The notes beneath the pieces were generated by a model. The model did no database searches and was not told the origin of the DNA. It saw only the letters and a list, made by a program, of their open reading frames with translations. Both the position numbers and the translations under genes were made by a program. 8,017 bases of DNA from Gammaproteobacteria bacterium (lineage in GTDB: Bacteria > Pseudomonadota > Gammaproteobacteria > Pseudomonadales > Pseudomonadaceae): positions 1-8,017 of the forward strand of contig JAAZJF010000384.1 in the NCBI GenBank assembly GCA_012800475.1. Reading direction: 5' to 3'. This document shows positions 1 through 6,800 of this stretch, in pieces. The first letter of the stretch is position 1; each line of letters opens with the position of its first letter.

Positions 1-134
1 CCCACCACCAAGCCATAACCAATCAACTGGTTGGAGCGCACACCTTGAATACTGGCTAAATCTTTTAAGCGCTCAGCTTGGGCGACACCGCTCAACATCA
101 GCGCAAGCACACCGGCAATCCAATAATTACGCAT
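1..134 (-). CDS. flgI: Flagellar P-ring protein FlgI, N-terminal part only
   Basis: Only the first 44 codons are present; the gene runs off the low-coordinate edge. The product forms the P ring around the distal rod in the peptidoglycan layer. The translation begins with a Sec signal peptide (Arg-2, then a hydrophobic core, probable cleavage after Ala-Gln-Ala near residue 20). The mature N-terminus ERLKDLASIQGVR, followed by SNQLIGYGLVVG, is the highly conserved start of FlgI. The gene was too short in the window for a long ORF, but the frame is open from the ATG at 134 to the edge. The start codon has an AGGT-type ribosome-binding site overlapping the flgH stop codon, and only 14 bases separate the two genes, so it belongs to the flgF-G-H-I operon. 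Identity is from recalled family sequence; confidence is high despite the short fragment. Confidence 0.93.
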   Translation of the reverse strand, partial: MRNYWIAGVLALMLSGVAQAERLKDLASIQGVRSNQLIGYGLVV

Positions 135-148
135 ACTCTGTTCTACCT

Positions 149-868
149 TTAAAAGGGCCACATGGGACTTAAGAAGAAGCGATCCAGCCAGCCAGGCTTA
201 CTTGCATTAGCAAAAGCCCCTGTGCCTGAGTAGGTGATGCGCGCATCGGCAATACGGGTCGAGGACACCACGTTATCCGTGCTGATATCATCAGCGCGCA
301 CAATACCTGAAATGCGCACCAACTCATCGCCGGTATTGAGCGTTAACCATTTTTCACCGCGTACCGCCAGCACACCATTAGGGTACACTTCGGCCACTGT
401 CACGGTAATTGAGCCAGACAAACTGTTGCTCTGCCCAGACTGGCCTGAACCTTTAGTTGAGCGCTGAGCACCGTAACTGCTGTCCAAACCTAATTTATTA
501 TTGGTCATACCCAGCGCACCCAAACCCGCCATGGGGTTACTTGGTGCCACGGCCATCCCTAAGATATTAGGCACACCAATATTGACGTTACTGTCTTTTT
601 GAATTTGCGAGTTGGCATTTTTACTGGCCTGCGTGCGCTCATTTAAACTGATGGTAATAATATCGCCCACGCGAAAGGCTTTACGATCAGTAAAGTAATT
701 GGTGTCAAAGTCTGCTTGATAAATAGCACCATTGTTTTGTGTCGCTGGCAGCGGTGTGCGCGGCAACACCGGTGCATAATAAGGATCATTGGGCTTGGGT
801 GGCACTTGCACACAACCGCCGATGATCACTGTGGCAATCAAACTGACTAGGGTGAATATAGATTTCAT
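149..868 (-). CDS. flgH: Flagellar L-ring lipoprotein FlgH
   Basis: FlgH forms the outer-membrane L ring that, with the FlgI P ring, acts as bushing for the rotating rod. Counted from the ATG at 868 it has 239 residues, close to the roughly 230 of enteric FlgH. A lipoprotein signal ends at Ile-Gly-Gly-Cys, with Cys-19 as the lipidated residue. The family motif FRVGDIITI lies at residues 65-73, followed by SLNERTQ and a Gly/Ser/Asn-rich central stretch. The protein ends in the typical Met-Trp-Pro-Phe. A GTG directly upstream (871) would add one residue; I prefer the ATG because it is 9 bases from the AGGTGG ribosome-binding site and leaves a normal Met-Lys start, but the choice is not certain. 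It follows flgG by about 20 bases and precedes flgI by 14, so it is co-transcribed with both. Confidence 0.96.
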   Translation of the reverse strand: MKSIFTLVSLIATVIIGGCVQVPPKPNDPYYAPVLPRTPLPATQNNGAIYQADFDTNYFTDRKAFRVGDIITISLNERTQASKNANSQIQKDSNVNIGVPNILGMAVAPSNPMAGLGALGMTNNKLGLDSSYGAQRSTKGSGQSGQSNSLSGSITVTVAEVYPNGVLAVRGEKWLTLNTGDELVRISGIVRADDISTDNVVSSTRIADARITYSGTGAFANASKPGWLDRFFLSPMWPF

Positions 869-875
869 CACGCGA

Positions 876-883
876 CCCCACCT
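876..883 (-). promoter_or_regulatory. flgH ribosome-binding site with two adjacent starts
   Basis: On the minus strand AGGTGGGG lies in the short flgG-flgH gap. The core AGGTGG is 6 bases from a GTG and 9 bases from the ATG that immediately follows it. Both starts are in the same frame and differ by one residue, so the signal does not decide between them. Confidence 0.6.
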
Positions 884-889
884 AACTCG

Positions 890-1675
890 TTAAAGCTGCT
901 GTGTAATAAAGGACAGCATCTGATCCGCTGTTGAAATGACTTTCGAGTTCATCTCATAAGCGCGCTGTGTGGTGATCATATTCACCAGCTCTTCCACCAC
1001 ACTCACGTTGGAGTTTTCCAAGGTGTTTTGTAAAACCGTACCCAAGCCATTTAAGCCCGGTGTGCCATCTTGCGGCGCACCACTGGCGGCGGTTTCTAAA
1101 AACAGGTTATTACCAATGGCTTCTAAACCGGCTGGGTTCACAAAGTCAGTGATTTGAATATTGCCGACAATTTGCGCTTGCGGATTACCGGCGGTGGTCA
1201 CTGTGGCTGTACCGTCTTCACCCACGGTAAAGGTGCGCACTTCAGGCGGCAACATAATGGCAGGCTCTAACGGAAAGCCATTGGAGGTCACCACTTGACC
1301 ATCTGAACTCAGGTGAAAACTACCGTCACGGCTATAGGATACGGTGCCATCGGGCATTAACACTTGGAAAAAACCACGGCCATTGATCGCCATATCCAAG
1401 GGCTGCTCGGTGGTTTGTAAACTACCGGCCGTAAAGATTTTTTGTGTGCCAACAATGCGCACACCGGTACCCAGCTGCAAACCGCTGGGCAGCTCACTGT
1501 CTTGGCTCGATTGCCCACCGGGCTGGCGGCGGATCTGGTACAGCAAGTCTTCAAACTCGGCACGATCGCGCTTAAACCCCGTCGTAGATACGTTGGCTAA
1601 GTTATTCGAAATCGTGGTGAGGTTCATATCCTGTGCGGATAAACCTGTTTTGGCGACCCAAAGTGCTGGAAGCAT
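890..1675 (-). CDS. flgG: Flagellar distal rod protein FlgG
   Basis: FlgG polymerises into the distal rod of the basal body, the part that passes through the P and L rings; it is exported by the flagellar type III apparatus and has no cleaved signal. The 261 residues match the family length (about 260). The N-terminal rod domain (residues about 5-35) carries the hallmark SNNLANVSTTGFKRDRAEFE and continues into the FlgG-typical DLLYQ. The C-terminal motif ENSNVSVVEELVNMITTQRAYEMNSK is split across the coiled-coil-forming end (from about residue 218). A strong GAGGAG site sits 7 bases before the ATG, which fixes the start. It lies 56 bases after flgF, a gap containing a small hairpin, and about 20 bases before flgH. 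Nothing is missing or broken. Confidence 0.97.
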   Translation of the reverse strand: MLPALWVAKTGLSAQDMNLTTISNNLANVSTTGFKRDRAEFEDLLYQIRRQPGGQSSQDSELPSGLQLGTGVRIVGTQKIFTAGSLQTTEQPLDMAINGRGFFQVLMPDGTVSYSRDGSFHLSSDGQVVTSNGFPLEPAIMLPPEVRTFTVGEDGTATVTTAGNPQAQIVGNIQITDFVNPAGLEAIGNNLFLETAASGAPQDGTPGLNGLGTVLQNTLENSNVSVVEELVNMITTQRAYEMNSKVISTADQMLSFITQQL

Positions 1676-1689
1676 GATCTTTCTCCTCG

Positions 1690-1709
1690 AGCGTCGATTT
1701 TATGACGCT
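1690..1709 (-). other. Intercistronic hairpin before the flgG ribosome-binding site
   Basis: On the minus strand AGCGTC and GACGCT form a perfect 6-bp stem around an 8-base A/T-rich loop. The stem ends two bases before the GAGGAG ribosome-binding site of flgG. It has no U-run after it, so it is not an intrinsic terminator. It may modulate mRNA stability or flgG translation relative to flgF; that role is inference. Confidence 0.45.
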
Positions 1710-1731
1710 GCAATACCTAATGTGCTATTGA

Positions 1732-2472
1732 CTAACTTAACTGCATGATCCGTGCCACTGCTGATGAATTGTCCTCAGCGGTGCGCATCATCTTCACGTG
1801 CAGCTCAAATTGGCGGGACAGTGACAGCATCGCGGTCATCTCTTCCACCGCATTGACGTTACTCGCCTCAGTAAAGCCTGAGGTCACGCGTGCATTGGCA
1901 TCGGCCTCAAACGGCAAGCCATCACGCGCACGCACTAAACCATCGGTGCCTTTCTCCAATTGCTTAGGATCAGGCAACACCAACTTCAAACGATCCACTT
2001 CCGCCATCACGCTGGGTGCTTCGCCTAATGCACGAATACTGATGGTACCGTCTTGACCAATTTCGACTTTTTGCTCCGGCGGCACAGCAATCGGGCCGGC
2101 ATTTCCCAGCACTGGCAAACCTGACGCAGTGCGCAGCATGCCTAAAGCATCAATCTGCAAGCTGCCCGTGCGCACATAAGCTTCAGTGCCATCGCCCGCT
2201 TGCACGGCCAGCCACGCATCACCGATGGCAGCGACATCTAAATCGCGCCCGGTTTCTTGTAACGAACCTGAAGTGAAATCAGTGCCTGGGCGCTCACTCA
2301 ACGCATAAGCACGCGCTGGCAGCCCGTCACCGAATACAGAAATGGAGCGCGCCTGTTCAAAGTCACGCTTAAAGCCGCTCGTGGACACGTTGGCCAAGTT
2401 GTTGGCGTGTGACTGCAAGGCTTTAGTGTTGTGGCTTGCGCCGGTCATGGAGATATAAAGCATCTTGTCCAT
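1732..2472 (-). CDS. flgF: Flagellar proximal rod protein FlgF
   Basis: FlgF is one of the proximal rod subunits (with FlgB, FlgC and FlgG) joining the MS ring to the distal rod, exported through the flagellar type III system. The 246 residues match the family length (about 250). The start MDKMLYISMTGA, the rod motif HANNLANVSTSGFKRD, the internal TGRDLDV, EAYVRTGSLQ and PPEQKVEIGQDGTISIRALGE, and the C-terminal SNVNAVEEMT with LSRQFELHVKMM are all closely like Pseudomonas FlgF as I remember it. The ATG has a GGAGG site 7 bases upstream. It is the first gene of its operon here: a sigma-54 promoter lies about 55-70 bases upstream, and beyond it a terminator closes the unrelated SMR transcript. 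FlgE, its usual upstream neighbour, is absent from this side. Confidence 0.96.
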   Translation of the reverse strand: MDKMLYISMTGASHNTKALQSHANNLANVSTSGFKRDFEQARSISVFGDGLPARAYALSERPGTDFTSGSLQETGRDLDVAAIGDAWLAVQAGDGTEAYVRTGSLQIDALGMLRTASGLPVLGNAGPIAVPPEQKVEIGQDGTISIRALGEAPSVMAEVDRLKLVLPDPKQLEKGTDGLVRARDGLPFEADANARVTSGFTEASNVNAVEEMTAMLSLSRQFELHVKMMRTAEDNSSAVARIMQLS

Positions 2473-2525
2473 GGAAAATCCTCCGCGATGGGCAATTGAC
2501 GCCCGTAGCTATGTAGAAGGATTAA

Positions 2526-2541
2526 TGCAAAGACTGTGCCA
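2526..2541 (-). promoter_or_regulatory. Sigma-54 (RpoN) promoter of the flgF operon
   Basis: Read on the minus strand the site is TGGCAC, five bases (AGTCT), then TTGCA, an exact match to the sigma-54 consensus with GG at -24 and GC at -12 in correct spacing. Transcription should begin near 2515, giving a leader of about 43 bases before the flgF ATG. In Pseudomonas aeruginosa the flgFGHIJKL operon is RpoN-dependent and activated by the FleSR two-component system, which agrees with this location. It implies that an RpoN and an enhancer-binding activator exist elsewhere in the genome. Confidence 0.9.
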
Positions 2542-2579
2542 TCTAAAAATATACAACCGCGATCAGCAAACGCCAGACA

Positions 2580-2612
2580 CAAAAAAGCGGCACATCAAGC
2601 GCCGCTTTTTTG
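2580..2612 (-). terminator. Rho-independent terminator after the SMR genes
   Basis: A perfect 12-bp inverted repeat (CAAAAAAGCGGC paired with GCCGCTTTTTTG) surrounds a 9-base loop. It has the A-run/GC-stem/U-run form, so it can end transcription in either direction. On the minus strand it lies about 54 bases after the mdtI-like stop codon and upstream of the flgF promoter, so it most likely ends the SMR transcript and insulates the flagellar operon. Confidence 0.88.
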
Positions 2613-2632
2613 AAGGTCTATTTAAAGGTCTA
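2613..2632. repeat. Tandem 8-bp direct repeat upstream of the flgF promoter
   Basis: AAGGTCTA occurs at 2613-2620 and again at 2625-2632, a 12-base period, or a little more than one helical turn. It lies roughly 100-115 bases upstream of the predicted flgF start site, the usual distance for an enhancer-binding activator of sigma-54. No protein is known to bind this sequence as far as I can tell; chance similarity is possible. Confidence 0.35.
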
Positions 2633-2665
2633 GCTACACTGCACGTTGGGCAGCGCGACGGGTGT

Positions 2666-2980
2666 TTACAACTGCATCGCCACAATACCTGCCACGATAC
2701 ACGCCACACCAATCATGCCTTGCTTACCTAAACGCGAGTTAAACAGCAGACGGTCCAACAGCACTGTACCCAGCACACCTAAACCGCCCCACACCGAGTA
2801 CGCAATCCCCAAGGGAATATGACGCACCACAAAACTCAATAAAACAAAGGCACTGATAATGGCCAACAAACCAGCCAAACCCCAGACGACTTTCTGAAAG
2901 CCCTTAGAGCGCTTCACGCAATAACAAGCCAGCAAGTCTAAAGTCACCGAACCAATCAATAACGATACTGGGACGATCAT
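2666..2980 (-). CDS. mdtI: SMR-family exporter subunit, MdtI-like
   Basis: A 104-residue, four-helix inner-membrane protein of the small multidrug resistance family. It resembles E. coli MdtI (about 109 residues), which with MdtJ exports spermidine; matching stretches are KGF at the first loop, AYSVWGGLG before helix 3 and the end RLGKQGMIGV with VAGIVAMQL. The family's essential membrane glutamate in helix 1 is replaced by Asp-15, identified because the conserved Lys lies eight residues on, as in MdtI. Loops 1 and 3 are rich in Lys/Arg, unlike the partner subunit, which suggests opposite membrane orientations. The ATG overlaps the stop of the mdtJ-like gene by 4 bases (ATGA), implying translational coupling and a heterodimer. 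Substrate here (spermidine, guanidine-like cations or drugs) cannot be told from sequence alone. Confidence 0.85.
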   Translation of the reverse strand: MIVPVSLLIGSVTLDLLACYCVKRSKGFQKVVWGLAGLLAIISAFVLLSFVVRHIPLGIAYSVWGGLGVLGTVLLDRLLFNSRLGKQGMIGVACIVAGIVAMQL

Positions 2981-3420
2981 AACGCCACCTCGCCTAAACG
3001 ACTCACAGCCACCGGCTGCACTGTACGTGCACGCACTGCGGGTTGGATTTTGACCGGCACTTTGGCCACTACAACATCCGCTTGTTCATCTTCAGCGGGC
3101 TGGCCTTTATCAAAGGTCACCAGCAGTAAGCCCGTCAGCATTAAAGCAATGGCACCCATCTCGCCTAAGCTTAAATACTCACCGAACAACACCACGCCGG
3201 CCACACCAATTAAGAACAGACCTAAACCTTCCCAAATCGCATAAGAGACGGCCAATGGAATATGCACCACCGCACGCGAGAAGGCATAGAAAGACAAAGA
3301 AATCATAATGGCCATTATCAAGTAGCCATAGACTGGAGAACTCGTTGCCGCATATTTCATGCCGACTGTACTGATAACTTCAGCAACTACAGCTAATGCC
3401 AACATAACCCAGTAATACAT
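2977..3420 (-). CDS. mdtJ: SMR-family exporter subunit, MdtJ-like, with long C-tail
   Basis: A 147-residue inner-membrane protein of the small multidrug resistance family. The first 105 or so residues form four helices and resemble E. coli MdtJ: start MYYWVMLALA, essential Glu-14 in helix 1 with Lys eight residues later (GMKYA), MISLSF in helix 2, and the MdtJ-like AIWEGLG. After helix 4 there is a polar, Pro/Val-rich tail of about 40 residues (acidic PAEDEQAD, then basic segments), longer than the tail of E. coli MdtJ (121 residues in all). It is the first gene of a two-gene unit with the MdtI-like subunit, in the same order as E. coli mdtJI. The start is supported by an AAGGGG site 6 bases before the ATG. 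That site lies in a foldable leader that can be masked, so expression may be regulated at RNA level. Confidence 0.86.
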   Translation of the reverse strand: MYYWVMLALAVVAEVISTVGMKYAATSSPVYGYLIMAIMISLSFYAFSRAVVHIPLAVSYAIWEGLGLFLIGVAGVVLFGEYLSLGEMGAIALMLTGLLLVTFDKGQPAEDEQADVVVAKVPVKIQPAVRARTVQPVAVSRLGEVAL

Positions 3421-3423
3421 TTG

Positions 3424-3499
3424 AAACCCCTTAGGGAATCTCTGAAAAAGCGCTTAAACCTGTGTGTTATGGGGTTTAGCAACAGCAGCTTTTTTAGAG
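3424..3499 (-). promoter_or_regulatory. Structured mdtJ leader, possible attenuator or switch
   Basis: Read on the minus strand, 3499-3488 can pair with 3451-3440 (11 bp with one A-C mismatch), enclosing an 8-bp hairpin formed by GCTAAACC (3480-3473) and GGTTTAAGC (3460-3452, one bulged A). Together they end in a run of five U, so they look like a terminator. Alternatively AAACCCC (3477-3471) pairs perfectly with GGGGTTT (3430-3424), which covers the mdtJ ribosome-binding site. The two folds compete for the same AAACCC segment. It does not match the guanidine riboswitch classes known to precede SMR genes. A simple bidirectional terminator for readthrough from tamB is the main alternative. Confidence 0.45.
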
Positions 3500-3755
3500 C
3501 GTCCTTAATTTCTAGATACAATGATCCGCTTAAACTTTACGCAGCTTAAGTGATTATTTTATTAACACTGATAAAGATTGTTTATTGCGAGAGAAGAAAA
3601 CCAGCTATAGACCACCGCGCCAGCGTTTCTCAAAGAGATGGAGCATCAAGAAGGGGGTAGAACACGTATGTAACCTGTAACTAGACATAGAACCACTTTT
3701 GGGTGACTTCGATGCACGCAGTTTAACATAAAAGCCTTGCGCCGCCTAATTTAAC
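3500..3755. other. Intergenic region between tamB and the SMR genes
   Basis: The gap from 3421 to 3800 is 380 bases long. Apart from the tamB-proximal stem-loops, the possible promoter at 3556-3584 and the mdtJ leader, I see nothing interpretable here: no tRNA-like fold, no coding frame beyond an 11-codon plus-strand ATG frame at 3638, and no mobile-element ends. The nonamer CGCTTAAAC occurs twice on the plus strand (3451-3459 in the leader and 3527-3535). Confidence 0.6.
3556..3584 (-). promoter_or_regulatory. Possible sigma-70 promoter of the SMR genes
   Basis: On the minus strand a TAAACA box (3584-3579) and a TAAAAT box (3561-3556) are 17 bases apart, in an A/T-rich stretch. The -10 matches five of six consensus bases, the -35 only four. 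It would start transcription near 3550, giving mdtJ a leader of about 130 bases that contains the foldable segment. The match is modest. Confidence 0.35.
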
Positions 3756-3796
3756 GCAGTTTTTTCTGCAATCGCAGCCCTCATAAAGCCGCGATC
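3756..3796 (-). terminator. Tandem stem-loops after tamB, possible terminator
   Basis: Five bases after the tamB stop, GATCGCGGC (3796-3788) can pair with GCTGCGATT (3778-3770), a 9-bp stem with two G-U pairs and a 9-base loop. Next comes GCAG, six A, CTGC (3769-3756), a small second hairpin. There is no proper U-run after either, so classical intrinsic termination is doubtful; they may mark or protect the 3' end of the tamAB transcript. Confidence 0.35.
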
Positions 3797-3800
3797 AACT

Positions 3801-6800
3801 CTAGAAATTACGCTTATAAAAGATATCCAGCGAGTTGGCTAAACCACTGGCGGCCTCTAGATACGTGCGTTTACTGAGCTCATAACGCAGCGCTAACGTA
3901 CTGGCGGGCTCAAACACGCCCACGCCATAACGCAAACTCACTTTCTCGCTGATACGTCCGCTGGCTACTACACTTGAGGTCATGCCGCTGCCTTCACTGT
4001 CGAGCATAAAATCTTTAACGCCAAAGGTTTCTGCCAGCTTATTGGTGATCGGTGCCGTCCCCATCAGACCTAAAGCTAAAGCAGCTTGCGCCATTACGTT
4101 GCCATCGTCACCGCCACCTTGCAGCGGTCGCCCTAACAGCAACCACGACAACGCCTGCTCTTGGCTCATTGCAGGGTTAGAGAAAATCTCACTGCTCGGC
4201 TGTAACGCCGAACCGGTTAAGCGCAAGCCTGCCGTGACATCGCCCGTTACACGCACCGCTTCAATATCTAAAAACGGCTGGCTCAAAGGCCCCGCAAACA
4301 ACAAGCGCGCACGGCGCAACTCTAAACGCTGACCGTACGCACGGTAACGGCCATTGAGCAGCTCCAACATACCGCGCCCTGCCATATTGTCACCGATGCG
4401 CAAATCACCCCGTAAATCCGCATTTAAGCCAAAGCCTGAGAAGCGCAACCGCTCTGCGCCGACATTAACGGTGATATCCATAGCAATTTGCAAACCGTCT
4501 TCAGGCTTGGCATCACCCACCACGCGCGCATCGGAGGAGACATGCACCGCTTGCTCAGGCAATTGCGGAATAGTGATCAAACCATTGGGCACATCCACCG
4601 TACCACTGAGAAACAAGCGCTGATCTTTTAAACTGATGCGCAAATCCGGGGCCATTTCAATATTGGCATAAGGCTCAACGCGCAGCGGTAACTTCTGACC
4701 TTTAATGCTGACATCCACCAGCAATTGATCCGCCCACTGCACATCCCCTTGAATCACCCCGCGCCCTTCTTCACCGCTGTTCCAGCCGCCTTTAATCCGC
4801 AGCTGCTCGCCTTGAATATCCGCACGCACCTGCAGCTGTTCAAAGGGCACAGGTAACTCACCACCACTGAGCTGCGCATCGCGTATTTGCACAAAACCAC
4901 TGACATTGGGCGCTAATAAGTGTCCAGCTAAGGTGCCGCGCCCTTCCAGCACACCGCGTACAGTCTCGACTTGCGCAATAAAGGGTCGCAAGGCGGACAA
5001 GTCAACATTTTCAATTAAAAAATGCCCGCTGAGTTTCTTTTGCTCCAAGCGCGGATCAATATTAGCCACCACTTCAAGATTACCGCTGTCGCGCCCTTTA
5101 AGCTGCAGCTTGGAAGCAATGGCGCGCTCGGTTAAATCACTGTCTAAGCGCAAAGTCTGCCAGGCAAAGGTTTGCCACTGCTCGTTTTCTTTAACGCGCA
5201 GCTGCCCTTGGCCAGCGTCCAGTTGAATGCGCCCTTTAGGGCCTTTGGCCAGCAACTCCACTTTAAAGTCGCCATTGACCTTACCGCTCAACTGCGCATC
5301 GGCTGGCAACCAAGGCTGCAAGGTGGCCAGAGGAAAATTGAGCAAGTGGTAATCGATTTTCGTATCGGGCAATAAGCGCTGCTCACCGGCACATAAACTG
5401 GACTCGCCACCTTTTAAGCAATGCGCCGCCAGGGTCAGCTCACCGGTGCTGCGGTAGTTGATGGCGGTGGGTTTTTGCAATGCCCAATCTTGCTCATGGC
5501 TGCTGAGTGTGAGCTTTTGGATCTGCCCCAACCAATCGCCTTTGGGGTTTAAACCGCCGCTAATATTGAGCTGGGTATTGAGTAAGGGGCCCGTTAAGGC
5601 CAACTCAGCGCTGTGCGCCTCAAGTGTGCCTTGGCCGCCCAACTGCAAGGTGCCAATTTCACTCTCACCGCTCCAAATACGCTGCGCTGCCAAGGCAAAT
5701 TGCGCGCGCTGCTCAGCCAGCAACTCGCCCTTGAGCTCAAACTGCCCTACGCGCTGACCATCATACGCAATGCCGCGCCCTTGTAATTGCGCCACGGCCT
5801 GCGGCTGCTCTAAGCTGCCAGAGAGTTGAATATCGCCATTAACTTGACCAGCCAAACCCGGCCACAACTGTACTAAGCGCGGTAATTCAATTTTAATCTC
5901 ACCTGCCAGCGCCTGATCCAGCTGCGCCGTGCCATAAATACGGTTATCACCTAAACGCAAATCCGCCTGACTGAGCTGCCATTGTTGTTTCTGCGCTGAC
6001 TGCTGCGCGCCTTGCACCGCTAATTCCAGCTGGGTTTTTGAGCCACGCAACTGACCTTTTAAATCCACCGCGGCATCCAGCTGCAGCTGCTCGCCTTGCA
6101 GCGTACCGGTGCTGTGAATCAACCCTGCCAGCTCACCGGGTAATTCTGCTACCCAATAGGCTGGATTCAATTTGCTGACTTCAATATCCGCCAACCAATC
6201 CACGCCCTCAGCAAAGCCCACTGTGGCCGTGCCCAATAAACGCCCTTGCCCGGCTTCAACTAAAAGTTCTTGCAGTTGCACTTGTTGTAAATCACCCATA
6301 AACGCCGTGGCCAAAGTAAAGGCACCCGCTGGACCGTTGAGATCACCGTCCAGCTTGCCTTTATAATCGCCTGCGCTGTAGCTGACTTGGCCATCTAAGC
6401 GCTGCAGCTGCACGGGAATATCCTCTTGCGCCAGCAGGCTGTGCCAAGGAAATTGACGCCACTGCAATTGCGCATCGGCGGTCAGTTCCTGCTGCCAATC
6501 CACCGCGCCCTGCACCGCAAAAAACGCCTCATCGCTGGCGGTTAAACTTAAAGTATTTAACTGCGCGCCCGTGGCTTTGACTAAAGCCGCTAATTTAAGC
6601 TTAATCTGCTCAGGCGTATTGGGTAACGCCCCGCGCCCCGTCACCTGATAACCGCGCTGCAAATCGCCTTGCACATCCAGCACCAAATCGGCCAGCGTCA
6701 GCGTATCGGGTAAATCAGGCGTGGCTTTAAAGTGTGCGACCTGCAGCGACAACTGCGCGGGCAGCTGTGCATCCAGCGCTTGCACTTGGCCTTTAAGCGT

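Noticed and set aside
2465..2731. 88-codon plus-strand open frame between flgF and mdtI
   Set aside because: It begins at a non-ATG codon, crosses the sigma-54 promoter and terminator, ends inside mdtI antisense, and encodes nothing recognisable.
3494..3522. Plus-strand promoter with TACAAT at 3517-3522
   Set aside because: The -35 match is poor and nothing on the plus strand downstream could be its gene; tamB ends convergent to it.
3421..3600. Guanidine riboswitch (classes I to III) upstream of the SMR genes
   Set aside because: These are expected near SMR exporters, so I looked, but there is no pair of ACGR-loop hairpins, no ykkC-type core and no CCGGACG-type pseudoknot motif; only one GGACGC occurs, at the wrong place.
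3638..3673. Plus-strand 11-codon ATG frame in the tamB-mdtJ gap
   Set aside because: It is too short to judge, has no convincing ribosome-binding site, and has no neighbour to act as a leader for.
3767..3783. Second sigma-54-like site on the minus strand after tamB
   Set aside because: TTGCA is present, but the upstream GG is one base out of register and the rest of the -24 element does not match.
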